From contig DAICYU010000059.1 of the NCBI GenBank assembly GCA_027311485.1, forward strand, positions 1 through 12,893: 12,893 nucleotides of DNA. Direction: 5' to 3'. The DNA comes from Acetobacteraceae bacterium (GTDB taxonomy: Bacteria > Pseudomonadota > Alphaproteobacteria > Acetobacterales > Acetobacteraceae). Below, in pieces: positions 1 to 7,630 of the stretch; the first letter of the stretch is position 1; the number at the start of each line of letters is the position of its first letter. Both the position numbers and the translations under genes were made by a program. The notes under the pieces are model-generated. The model had not been told where the DNA came from and made no database searches. It worked only from the letters and a program-made list of their open reading frames with translations.

Positions 1-284
1 GGAAGCTGCGGGATTTCCGGCGCTGGCGGCAATTGCACATGCAGCTGCGGTGCGTTGCCCGCCTGATCCGCCCCGCCTGTAGCGGGCAAGGCGATGCCAC
101 CGGGCGCGGCGGCAGGGGCAGCAGGTGCCCGTGGTGCCGGCGCATGCGCGGGCGCCCCAGTATGCGGCTGGCCAGGCACGAACCATTCGCCATTAGGCGA
201 CTGCTGGGCCCATCCAGAAAGCGGTTGCATCACCAACGTCAGCGCGACAGCCGCGCCAGTGAACCCAAGGGATCGATGTGCCAC
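1..284 (-). CDS. skp: OmpH/Skp-family periplasmic chaperone, N-terminal part (cut by window edge)
   Basis: Only the first 94 codons are visible; the gene runs off the left edge. The GTG start at 284-282 shares one base with the bamA TAG stop. It is preceded by GAGG with a 5-nt spacer, which fixes this start and suggests translational coupling. A signal peptide is visible (short basic start, hydrophobic stretch, Ala-X-Ala-type end near WAQQ at about residues 26-29). A low-complexity Pro/Ala/Gly linker follows, to about residue 80, and then the PPAPEIPQL stretch. The conserved Skp/OmpH helical domain would lie beyond the window. Skp proteins are periplasmic holdases that carry unfolded outer-membrane proteins to the Bam complex, and skp directly after bamA is a widespread arrangement. 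The assignment rests mainly on position, signal peptide and resemblance to acetic-acid-bacterial OmpH N-termini, because the diagnostic domain is not seen. Confidence 0.7.
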   Translation of the reverse strand, partial: MAHRSLGFTGAAVALTLVMQPLSGWAQQSPNGEWFVPGQPHTGAPAHAPAPRAPAAPAAAPGGIALPATGGADQAGNAPQLHVQLPPAPEIPQL

Positions 285-2683
285 TAGAACCTCGTTCCGA
301 AACCAAAGCGGAATAGCTGTGTCTGATCGCCGGGTTGTTTGATCACAAACGGCGTTAGGTCAACGTTTATCAGTCCGAACGCGGTCTGCCAGGAAATGCC
401 GACGCCCGCACCGACGCGTGGCGCAGCCGATGCGTCGATCTGGCAGCTTACGCCCGCGGCGGCTGTGCAGCCGCCCCCATTCCTGAAAGAGGCCTGGGTC
501 AGGCCGCCGACATCGACGAAAGCCCGGCCCGTCAGGCCAAGGTCAGGTGATACCGGCAGCGGGTAGCGCATTTCGGTTGTCTGCGTCCAGATGAAGCGCC
601 CACCCAGTGGGCTGCCATACACGGTATCGTGCGGTCCAGCACCACCAATGAAGAAGCCGCGCAGGTTGTCACCACCCAGGAAGAAACGGTCGATGATTTC
701 TTCGCGCCCACCCGGCAGCAGTGCCATGTAACCCGTACTGCCGGCGAATTTAAGGCCCCAATCCGGACTGCCGAGAAGGCGCTCGAGCGAGATGTAGTAG
801 GCGGCATTCAGGTTGCCACGGACAAAGCGCGCATCACCGCCAATGCCCGCAAGGTCGGTGCCGCCTTCAATGATATAGCCGGTATGCGGCAGCACCTTGC
901 TATCGCGATAATCTATGGTCAGTGTCTGACTGATCTGCGACAGCAAGGTCGTGCCGGCTTCGTTCTGGATGAAGATACCCGCGTACGGCTGGATATTGAA
1001 CACATCGCGATTGACCAGCGAGTAGCTCCAGACCTGCCGCAGATGCTCATTGAAGTCGTATCCGAGGCGCAGCGAGAAACCGGCACGCCGCTCATCATAC
1101 GGTTCGGTGCCGAGATACTGCGTCTGGATCAGGAACATATCGGCGCCGCCGACTAGGTTCCGGCCAAGGAAGTAAGGATCGGTGACGGACGCGTCGATCG
1201 AACTGCGAAACTGCGCCAGCGTTCCGTTGATGCCGGCATTGATGCCGGTTCCAACCAGGTTGCTCTCGGACAGGCCCACATCGATCAACGCGCCGGCGTC
1301 GGTCGAATAACCGCCGCCGAACGACAGCTCACCCGTAGCCTTTTCCGAGATGTTCGTAGTCAGGATGGCCTTGTCCGGTGCCGAACCCTGAGCCGTCGTG
1401 ATATCGACAGACTGGAAGTAGCCAAGGTCGGTCAGGCGCGTCTTGGATCGCCGGACCAGATCAGCACTGTATGGATCGCCTTCGGCCAGCCGGAACTCCC
1501 GCCGGATGACCTGGTCCTGGGTTCGGGTGTTGCCGACGATGTCGATGCGTTCGACATAAACACGCGGACCTTCACCGACATCGAACGTCAGATCGACGGT
1601 ATGCTTTTCGGTGTTCCGCTCGACCCGCGGCTTCACCTCAACGAACGCATAGCCGCGATTATGCACTGCCTCCTCGATCAGGTCGGACGTGCGTCCGACC
1701 GCATCGCCGTCGTACCAATCACCAGAGGCAAACTGCAGTGTCGGCTTCAGCTGGGCCGGGGTCAGATTGCGCAACTGCGAGTTGATCGTGATCTTGCCAA
1801 CCCGATAACGCGCGCCCTCATCCACTGTGAATGACAGGAAAAAGCCCTTCCGGTCAGGCGACAGTTCAGCACTGGCATCGGTGATCTGAATGTCGGCATA
1901 GCCATTCTTCAAATAAAACCGCCGCAGCAATTCCTTGTCGTAGGCCAGCCGTTCAGGCTCATACTGGTCGGAGCTGGACAGAAAACGCCACCAACGTGAT
2001 TCACGGCTGTTGATCACTTCGGCCAGCCGGTCCTCGCTGAAGGCCTTGTTCCCGTTAATGACGATCTTGCTGATCAGGGTCGCAGCACCGTCATTGATCT
2101 GGAACACCACGTCCACGCGGTTCTGGTCCAGGTGAATGATCTGCGGCTCCACCGTCGCGTCATAGTACCCCTTCTTGGCATACATATCCAGGATATGCAG
2201 CCGGTCGGCGTCGGCCAGCGCCGGCGTGAACACAGCGCGCGGCCGCAACTGTATATCGGACCGCAACTGATCGTCGGTAAGCTTGTGGTTGCCCTCGAAC
2301 GCGACCCGGTTGACCACCGGGTTTTCCACCACGCGAACCACGAGCGTATCGCCGCTGCGGCCCAGCCTAACGTCCTGGAATAGACCGGTCGCGTATAGCG
2401 TCTTCAGGCTGCGGTCCAGCCGGTCCTGATCGAACTGATCGCCGGGCTGCACCAGGAGGTACGACAGAATCGTGCCAGTTTCGATACGCTGGTTACCCTC
2501 GACCTTGATAGCCGTAATGACGCCGCTCGGCGCGGTCTGGGAGGACGGGGTGGTCGCCCTGGTTCGTTGCGTGGGCCTTTGACCGGCGGCGGTTCCAATG
2601 ACCAGCATGGGCATCACGCAGGCGGCAACAAGCCGCACAGCACGGTTCGTCAACAAAAGGCTGGTCCCCCCAAAGCGGCGCAA
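284..2683 (-). CDS. bamA: BamA, outer-membrane protein assembly factor (Omp85)
   Basis: BamA is the central beta-barrel of the Bam complex and folds outer-membrane proteins into the membrane. About 799 residues are visible, a normal length. There is a signal peptide (about 16-35), then five POTRA domains (about 55-121, 122-200, 203-291, 294-372, 375-449), and then a 16-strand barrel from about 455. The barrel carries LRGF at 674-677, the family's [V/I]RGF loop-6 motif with Leu first, and ends in a terminal Phe (FGFGTRF), the usual outer-membrane signature. Cys739 and Cys747 sit in a late, probably extracellular, loop. The start is uncertain. Codon 2683-2681 is TTG with no clear Shine-Dalgarno, and no in-frame ATG lies upstream. 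TTG at 2656 (behind a G-run) or GTG at 2638 would still leave a good signal peptide. The gene follows rseP after 193 bp and overlaps skp by one base. Confidence 0.95.
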   Translation of the reverse strand: MRRFGGTSLLLTNRAVRLVAACVMPMLVIGTAAGQRPTQRTRATTPSSQTAPSGVITAIKVEGNQRIETGTILSYLLVQPGDQFDQDRLDRSLKTLYATGLFQDVRLGRSGDTLVVRVVENPVVNRVAFEGNHKLTDDQLRSDIQLRPRAVFTPALADADRLHILDMYAKKGYYDATVEPQIIHLDQNRVDVVFQINDGAATLISKIVINGNKAFSEDRLAEVINSRESRWWRFLSSSDQYEPERLAYDKELLRRFYLKNGYADIQITDASAELSPDRKGFFLSFTVDEGARYRVGKITINSQLRNLTPAQLKPTLQFASGDWYDGDAVGRTSDLIEEAVHNRGYAFVEVKPRVERNTEKHTVDLTFDVGEGPRVYVERIDIVGNTRTQDQVIRREFRLAEGDPYSADLVRRSKTRLTDLGYFQSVDITTAQGSAPDKAILTTNISEKATGELSFGGGYSTDAGALIDVGLSESNLVGTGINAGINGTLAQFRSSIDASVTDPYFLGRNLVGGADMFLIQTQYLGTEPYDERRAGFSLRLGYDFNEHLRQVWSYSLVNRDVFNIQPYAGIFIQNEAGTTLLSQISQTLTIDYRDSKVLPHTGYIIEGGTDLAGIGGDARFVRGNLNAAYYISLERLLGSPDWGLKFAGSTGYMALLPGGREEIIDRFFLGGDNLRGFFIGGAGPHDTVYGSPLGGRFIWTQTTEMRYPLPVSPDLGLTGRAFVDVGGLTQASFRNGGGCTAAAGVSCQIDASAAPRVGAGVGISWQTAFGLINVDLTPFVIKQPGDQTQLFRFGFGTRF

Positions 2684-2876
2684 GCGTTCAAGAAGCGGTC
2701 GACACCCGAATCGGCGGTGTACGCGCGGCGCACCATAGCGACGGCCTGCCGCTGAAGCTAGTAGCCGCGTTCGCGAGCGCGTGAGGCAGCACGCGTTATT
2801 TGAAGCGCTTTTAAATCAGCTACATACGAATACTGTGTGGACGATCATCACCCGGCTTCCACCACACCTCGATCGT
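2684..2876 (-). other. rseP-bamA intergenic region, possible bamA leader
   Basis: This 193-bp gap holds no supportable gene. It is the largest gap in the distal half of the cluster, so an internal promoter for bamA-skp is plausible. A more AT-rich patch at about 2798-2835 (with an AAGCGCTT palindrome near 2803) would suit one, but I cannot fix -35/-10 boxes. Two inverted repeats are visible: GTGTGG/CCACAC (2835-2840 with 2862-2867), just past the rseP stop, and CGCGTG/CACGCG near 2778-2796. Neither is followed by a T-run, so they are not clear intrinsic terminators. Confidence 0.35.
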
Positions 2877-3989
2877 CTATCCTATCAGGCCTGCCACCCA
2901 TCGGAACAGCCCGAGATGCGTCAGATCATTCCACGTGGCGAAAACGAAGAGACATGCAATCAAAGCCAGTCCGGCCCGGAACCCGTATTCCAGCGCGCGC
3001 GGTGGCAATGGTCGGCCACGCACAGCCTCGGCCAGATAGAACATCAGGTGCCCGCCATCCAGCACCGGAATGGGGAACAGGTTGATCAGGCCGAGGTTCA
3101 CTGACAGCACGGCGATAAACGAGACGAGGCTGGCAACCCCGAGTTCCGCAACCTGGCCGGACAGCTGCGCAATGCGCAGCGGCCCCCCAAGGTCGCCGGT
3201 GCCGCGGCTACCGCCGATCATCTGGGCCAACCCGGTGAAGGTTTCGGAGGTGATCGCCCAGGTCTGCGTAACCCCGCCCCAGAGTGCAGCTGGAACGCTG
3301 ACGTGCTGATACTCGACAACGCCGCCCCGCACGCCCAGCAGTCCGACCTTATGCCCGTTCGCCTCGTGGGAACCCGTGGTCACTGGAAGGGTGAGCTGGT
3401 TCCCGCCGCGCTCGATGGTCATCGACAGGCGATCGTCGGGATGCCGTGTGATGACACGCTGAAGATCCTCGAACGTCGCAACCTTCTGTCCGTCGATGGA
3501 CGTGATGCGGTCATTCGCGATCAAGCCAGCCCGCGCCGCAGCGCTGTCGGGCATAACCCCGCCCACCACCGGCAGAGTGATCGGCTTGCCGACCGCCATG
3601 AACAGCCCGGCAAACACGACCATGGCCAGTACGAAATTGGCGACCGGACCCGCCGCGATGACGATGGCGCGCGACCCGACAGATTTTTCATGGAACGTTC
3701 TGCCGTCGATCCAGTTTGCCCGCACTTCGGGTGGCACGTCCTGTGGCCGTTCCTGCCCATGCAGCTTCACGTAGCCGCCAAGCGGCATCCAGGCGATCTT
3801 CCACACCGTGCCGTGCCGGTCGGTCCATTGTACGATCGCCTGACCGAAACCGATTGAGAAGGTTTCCACCATCACGCCCCGCCAGCGGGCCGCGAGGTAA
3901 TGGCCAAGCTCATGCACGAAGACCAGCACGCCCAGGACCACGACAAACGCCAGGGCACTGCGGAGGAAATCAGGGATTGCGGTCAGCAC
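2877..3989 (-). CDS. rseP: RseP/MmpA-type site-2 intramembrane zinc metalloprotease
   Basis: Site-2 proteases cut transmembrane segments of anti-sigma factors or other small membrane proteins in the inner membrane. From the GTG at 3989 the protein is 370 residues, typical of the family. It shows the HELGH zinc site at residues 26-30 in the first membrane segment, a GYVKLHG-type loop, a membrane segment near 113-135, one PDZ domain (about 140-215), and the second active-site motif NLFPIPVLDGGH with LDG at 310-312. A last hydrophobic segment follows near 335-355. The frame stays open upstream to 4145, but that part overlaps dxr and lacks family character. The GTG lies 25 bp after the dxr stop and just before the LTAIPDFL segment. 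No strong Shine-Dalgarno is visible, so coupling to dxr is likely. The substrate cannot be read from this window. Confidence 0.93.
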   Translation of the reverse strand: MLTAIPDFLRSALAFVVVLGVLVFVHELGHYLAARWRGVMVETFSIGFGQAIVQWTDRHGTVWKIAWMPLGGYVKLHGQERPQDVPPEVRANWIDGRTFHEKSVGSRAIVIAAGPVANFVLAMVVFAGLFMAVGKPITLPVVGGVMPDSAAARAGLIANDRITSIDGQKVATFEDLQRVITRHPDDRLSMTIERGGNQLTLPVTTGSHEANGHKVGLLGVRGGVVEYQHVSVPAALWGGVTQTWAITSETFTGLAQMIGGSRGTGDLGGPLRIAQLSGQVAELGVASLVSFIAVLSVNLGLINLFPIPVLDGGHLMFYLAEAVRGRPLPPRALEYGFRAGLALIACLFVFATWNDLTHLGLFRWVAGLIG

Positions 3990-4014
3990 GGTTCGGGCTT
4001 TCGGGTCGGCGCCG

Positions 4015-5307
4015 TCATGCGGCGATGGCGGGAATGATAGCTTGCGCAGTACGGCGGCCGAGTGAGTCGAGACCGATAACCTCGTCCAGCGAGTCGGCCT
4101 TGGGGGTGCCCAGGCGCTGAAGAACCTGATCAACGGTTCCGGCAATATCCAGAAAGCCGATCCGCCGTTGCAGGAAAGCCTCGACCGCGACCTCGTTCGC
4201 CGCGTTCAATATGGTGGGGGCTCCACCGCCAGCTTGCAACGCTTCGCGCGCAATCCGCAACGCTGGAAAGCGGATCAGGTCGGGTTCGGCGAACTCCAGC
4301 CGGCTGACGGCCGCCAGGTCCAATCGGCGGGACAGCGTTTCCATACGCTGCGGCCAGGCCAGAGTATGCGCGATGGGTATGCGCATATCCGGGGAGCCAA
4401 GCTGCGCCATGACCGAACCGTCATGGAAGTAAACCATGCCGTGGATAACCGATTGCGGGTGCACCAATACTTCGATGGCCGCCTCATCCAGGCCGAACAG
4501 CCGAGCGGCCTCGATGAGTTCGAGGCCCTTGTTCATCATGGTGGCGGAGTCGATGCTGATCTTTGCACCCATCGACCAGACTGGATGTTTGAGAGCGGCC
4601 TCGGGCGTGGCGGCGGCCATATCGTCCAGGCTTGCGGTGCGGAACGGACCACCGGACGCGGTGAGCACGATCTTTTCCACCGCCCCGCGATTGCCGTCGG
4701 CCAGGGACTGGAAAATCGCGTTATGCTCGGAATCGACCGGCAGCAGCGTCGCACCGGCCATCGCGACGGCGCGGAGCATGACATCGCCGGCACATACCAG
4801 CGCTTCCTTGTTCGCTAACCCGACACAGGCACCACGACGTATGGCGGCCAGCGTCGGCGCCAGACCGGCGGCACCGGTGATGGCGGCCATGGTCCAGTCG
4901 GCGTCCATCTCGGCGGCCTGGATCACCGCCGCAGGGCCGCCCGCGGCTTCGATGCCAGTGCCCGCCAGGGCATCCCGCAAAGCCGCATAGGCGGCAGGAT
5001 CGGCAACGACAGCCAGTTCGGCCCGCAGAGCCACCGCCTGTTCCGCCAGCAGTTTCGCATTACGTCCCGCGACCAGCGCGCGGACGCGGAATGCGTCCGG
5101 CTGACTGGCCAGCAGTTCGATCGTCTGGGTTCCGACGCTGCCTGTGCAGCCCAGAACAGTAATGGTGCGCGCTGTCCCGGAGGGGACTGCCCCGGACGGC
5201 ATTGCCCCGAGCGGCATTGCCCCGAGCGGCATTGCCTTGGACGAGATTGCTCTGGACGGGATTGCTCCAGACGGGCCGGATACGGGTTCGCCGAGGTTCA
5301 TTTCCAC
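4015..5307 (-). CDS. dxr: 1-deoxy-D-xylulose 5-phosphate reductoisomerase
   Basis: Dxr converts DXP to 2-C-methyl-D-erythritol 4-phosphate with NADPH and a divalent metal, the committed step of the MEP isoprenoid pathway in the cytoplasm. Seen here: the NADPH loop GCTGSVG (53-59), ANKEAL (165-170), the metal ligands in VDSEHNA (Asp192, Glu194) and Glu263 in NKGLELIEA, LTASGGPFR (215-223), KISIDSATMMNKG (249-261), HPQSVIHG (283-290) and NAANEVAVEAF (368-378). Most Dxr proteins begin only a few residues before the NADPH loop. This one has an extra tail of about 45 residues built from a pentapeptide repeat. The GTG start at 5307 has GGAG 7 nt upstream. An ATG at 5301 overlaps the cdsA stop as ATGA and is an alternative. 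Internal ATGs at codons 26, 31 and 36 lie in the repeat and could also serve. The gene overlaps cdsA by 10 bp. Confidence 0.96.
   Translation of the reverse strand: MEMNLGEPVSGPSGAIPSRAISSKAMPLGAMPLGAMPSGAVPSGTARTITVLGCTGSVGTQTIELLASQPDAFRVRALVAGRNAKLLAEQAVALRAELAVVADPAAYAALRDALAGTGIEAAGGPAAVIQAAEMDADWTMAAITGAAGLAPTLAAIRRGACVGLANKEALVCAGDVMLRAVAMAGATLLPVDSEHNAIFQSLADGNRGAVEKIVLTASGGPFRTASLDDMAAATPEAALKHPVWSMGAKISIDSATMMNKGLELIEAARLFGLDEAAIEVLVHPQSVIHGMVYFHDGSVMAQLGSPDMRIPIAHTLAWPQRMETLSRRLDLAAVSRLEFAEPDLIRFPALRIAREALQAGGGAPTILNAANEVAVEAFLQRRIGFLDIAGTVDQVLQRLGTPKADSLDEVIGLDSLGRRTAQAIIPAIAA
5183..5272. repeat. 15-bp imperfect tandem repeat, six units, inside the dxr 5' coding end
   Basis: Six consecutive 15-bp units run from 5183 to 5272, with the plus-strand pattern GGCATTGCCCCGAGC and variants. 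Units 2 and 3 (5198-5212 and 5213-5227) are identical; the outer units differ at a few bases. Because 15 is a multiple of three, the array stays in frame in dxr and encodes about six pentapeptides of the form [G/R/K]-A-[I/M/V]-[P/S]-[S/L], residues 14-43. It can gain or lose units without breaking the enzyme. It has no spacers and is not a CRISPR array. Confidence 0.9.
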
Positions 5308-6146
5308 AAGATTACTCCACGTCCCAGGACCAGCGCCAGTAGCGCCCCGACGGGGGCGGCGGCCAGCAACGCATCCAGCCGATCCAGCAGTCCGCCGTGG
5401 CCTGGAATCAACCCGCCCGAGTCCTTAACGCCAAAATGACGTTTCAACCGGCTTTCGAACAAATCACCAAGTTGGGCAACCAGCCCGATCAGCATCGCGA
5501 TGCCGACAGAGCGCCACACCGCGAAGCCGCTGCCATCCAGCACGAAAGCCGCACAGGCGCCCATCGCTGCCGCCGCAGCAAGCCCGCCTACCGCGCCTGA
5601 CCAGGTTTTTCCTGGTGAAATCGCCGGCGCCAGCAACGGTCCGCCAAACGCTCGTCCGACCGCGTACGCGCCAATATCGCTCGCCCATACCACCACCAGT
5701 AAACCGATCACATTCGCCAGACCGGCTGCCGGCGCCTGACGCAGCCACACCAAAGCCAGCGCGCCAAGGCCAAGATAGGGAATCCCGAACGCGAGAGGGC
5801 GGAGCAGCGTGATGCCGCCGGTCATCACCGCGCTGACCAGCATCGCCACTGCCAGCAACAGGAACGCCGCTGCCATCGCGCCCCAGGTGATCAGCAGGAC
5901 AGCGACCGGCAGCGCGGCAAACGGGAGCGCCGCAAGCAGATCACCACGGGCCTGGCACAGGCCAAGCCATTCATACGCCATGCCGACGGCGGCCAGCGCC
6001 ACGAGGGCGGCGAACGTGTAGCCCCCCATCCAGATCGAGAGTAGCGCAACCGGGATGAGCACGAGCGCCGACAGGACCCTCGGCCGCAGATCACCCCATT
6101 TGGTTTTTGCCCGGCTCTGCGGCGACAAGGCCGGTTCAGATCTCAT
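5298..6146 (-). CDS. cdsA: Phosphatidate cytidylyltransferase (CDP-diglyceride synthase)
   Basis: CdsA makes CDP-diacylglycerol from phosphatidic acid and CTP in the inner membrane, the branch point for phospholipid head groups. From the ATG at 6146 it has 282 residues, the usual length, with about eight hydrophobic segments. The family signature lies near the C-terminus: GDLFESRLKRHFGVKD, then SGGLIPGHGGLLDRLDAL. It is preceded by the conserved SDIGAYAVGRAFGG and SPGKTWSG loops. The frame is open upstream to 6299, but that part overlaps uppS and looks nothing like CdsA, so ATG 6146, 23 bp after the uppS stop, is chosen. The upstream AGGC is weak and somewhat far. The stop overlaps the dxr start region. 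Confidence 0.95.
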   Translation of the reverse strand: MRSEPALSPQSRAKTKWGDLRPRVLSALVLIPVALLSIWMGGYTFAALVALAAVGMAYEWLGLCQARGDLLAALPFAALPVAVLLITWGAMAAAFLLLAVAMLVSAVMTGGITLLRPLAFGIPYLGLGALALVWLRQAPAAGLANVIGLLVVVWASDIGAYAVGRAFGGPLLAPAISPGKTWSGAVGGLAAAAAMGACAAFVLDGSGFAVWRSVGIAMLIGLVAQLGDLFESRLKRHFGVKDSGGLIPGHGGLLDRLDALLAAAPVGALLALVLGRGVILWK

Positions 6147-6169
6147 GCTGCGGCTTGCCTGCGGCCCAA

Positions 6170-7021
6170 TCAGTCGGCGCGAGCGCCAAACCGGCGCTCG
6201 CGCCGGGAAAACTCGGCAAGCGCCGCGGCAAAGTGGGACTGATCGAAATCGGGCCAGAGCACGTTGAGAAATACCAGTTCCGCATAGGCGGCCTTCCATA
6301 GCAGGAAGTTGGACAGCCGCTGCTCCCCCGACGTGCGGATGATCAGGTCGGGGTCCGGCATCCCCGCGGTGGCCAGAAATTTCACGAAGGTCTGTTCGTT
6401 CAGTTCGCCGGGGTCGAGGATCCCAGCCGATACCGCAGCAGCGGCTGCCCGCGCGGCGGCGGCGATTTCAGCCCGCGCACCATAGGACAGGGCAATCGTC
6501 AGGTTCAGCCGCCCATTGGCCGCAGTTTCACGTTCGGCGGCTTCGATATCGGCCTGAATATCGACGTCGAATCGAGTCCTATCACCAATCACACGGAGCC
6601 GGACGCCATTTTGCTTCAGTTCAGCAACCTCGGTCCGCAGGTAGCGCCGGAGCAACCCGGTCAGATCGAGAATTTCGGTCACCGGACGCCGCCAGTTTTC
6701 ACTGCTGAAGGCATAGATGGTCAGCCAGCGAACGCCCGACTCGATCGCAGCCTCTACGGTGCGCCGAACCGCACGGGACCCCTCGCGATGCCCGGCGATG
6801 CGCGGCAAGCCACGGGATTTCGCCCAGCGGCCGTTACCGTCCATGATGATGGCGACATGCGCTGGCGGCTCATCAACACCGCCGTGCAACGGAACCAACT
6901 GGGCCCCGGCTCCAGCCTGGGGCGCCGTGCCCCCGGTGACGAATTCCGAACTCTCCAGCGGAGACGTCAGTGGCGAGGATTGGTTAAAAATTTCGGTAGC
7001 CCGCTTGGTGATGACAGGCAT
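6170..7021 (-). CDS. uppS: (Di-trans,poly-cis) undecaprenyl diphosphate synthase
   Basis: UppS adds isopentenyl units to farnesyl diphosphate to make the C55 carrier lipid for peptidoglycan and surface polysaccharides. The catalytic motif HVAIIMDGNGRWA lies at 55-67 with catalytic Asp61. GHREGS follows at 78-83, TIYAFSSENW at 101-110, and the substrate-binding stretch IIRTSGEQRLSNFLLW at about 227-242, with Lys where a Gln is more usual straight after. The stretch before the catalytic motif is about 35 residues longer than in E. coli UppS, Ser/Gly/Ala-rich and probably disordered. No other good start lies between the ATG at 7021 and the motif. The gap to frr is 18 bp with no strong Shine-Dalgarno, so coupling is likely. 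It uses products of the MEP pathway, whose dxr gene lies two genes downstream. Confidence 0.95.
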   Translation of the reverse strand: MPVITKRATEIFNQSSPLTSPLESSEFVTGGTAPQAGAGAQLVPLHGGVDEPPAHVAIIMDGNGRWAKSRGLPRIAGHREGSRAVRRTVEAAIESGVRWLTIYAFSSENWRRPVTEILDLTGLLRRYLRTEVAELKQNGVRLRVIGDRTRFDVDIQADIEAAERETAANGRLNLTIALSYGARAEIAAAARAAAAAVSAGILDPGELNEQTFVKFLATAGMPDPDLIIRTSGEQRLSNFLLWKAAYAELVFLNVLWPDFDQSHFAAALAEFSRRERRFGARAD

Positions 7022-7039
7022 CGTTAGGGGTATCTCGCT

Positions 7040-7609
7040 TCAAACCTGCCTTATATCCTTTTCCTTATCCGCGAGCGCTTCGTCCACCTTTTTGATAAAC
7101 TGGTCGGTAAGTTTCTGCACCTCGTCGGACCAGGTTTTTGCCAGATCCTCGCCGATTTCGTGCTTCTTTTCAAAGCCCTTGATCTGCTCCATCCCGTCAC
7201 GCCGGACGCCACGCACCGAAACTTTTGCACCTTCGGCATATTTGTGTGCCATCTTGGCAAGCTCGTTGCGGCGCTCGGTGGTCAGCTGGGGAATCGGAAC
7301 GCGGATCAGCATGCCGTCAGCGGCGGGGTTCAGGCCAAGGCCGGAATCGCGGATCGCCTTTTCCACGGCCGACACCATCGACTTGTCCCAGACCTGGACG
7401 GTCAGCATGCGGGGTTCCGGCGTGCCGACGGTGCCCACCTGGTTCAACGGCATTTCCGTGCCGTAAGCCGTTACCCGGACAGGGTCCAGCAAGGCGGGAT
7501 GAGCCCGGCCGGTGCGCAGGCCGGCAAATTCGCGCCTCAGCGTTTCCATCGCGCCGTCCATCCGGCGACTCAGGTCCTGTTTCAACGTGTTCAGGTCTGC
7601 GGTGGCCAT
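7040..7609 (-). CDS. frr: Ribosome recycling factor
   Basis: RRF works with EF-G to split the post-termination ribosome. The 189 residues match the family length (about 185). Family features in order: N-terminal helix with METLRREFAGLRTGRAHPALLD (17-38), PLNQVGTV (54-61), the LTVQVWDKS region (69-77), IPQLTTERRNELAK (105-118), VSVRGVRRDG (130-139), and the C-terminal helix KEKDIRQV. The ATG at 7609 has GGAGG 7 nt upstream in a 21-bp gap after pyrH. The pyrH-frr pairing is strongly conserved in bacteria and supports co-transcription. Confidence 0.98.
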   Translation of the reverse strand: MATADLNTLKQDLSRRMDGAMETLRREFAGLRTGRAHPALLDPVRVTAYGTEMPLNQVGTVGTPEPRMLTVQVWDKSMVSAVEKAIRDSGLGLNPAADGMLIRVPIPQLTTERRNELAKMAHKYAEGAKVSVRGVRRDGMEQIKGFEKKHEIGEDLAKTWSDEVQKLTDQFIKKVDEALADKEKDIRQV

Positions 7610-7630
7610 GAGGATGCCTCCAACTTTGGC

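Noticed and set aside
2650..2736. Small 28-codon frame upstream of bamA, out of frame with it, starting with ATGGTG
   Set aside because: No Shine-Dalgarno and no similarity; it overlaps the bamA start. It could be a leader peptide but there is no evidence for it.
3990..4145. Longer rseP reading frame starting inside dxr
   Set aside because: The extra 52 residues overlap dxr and lack family character; the GTG at 3989 sits right before the first membrane segment.
4168..4990. Plus-strand open frames opposite dxr
   Set aside because: Antisense shadows of a clear Dxr protein; no signal, start site or family motif.
5183..5272. CRISPR-like array
   Set aside because: Units are contiguous with no spacers, only 15 bp long, and stay in frame with dxr.
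6147..6299. Longer cdsA frame starting inside uppS
   Set aside because: Arg-rich, non-CdsA sequence that is a shadow of the uppS 3' end; ATG 6146 fits the family length.
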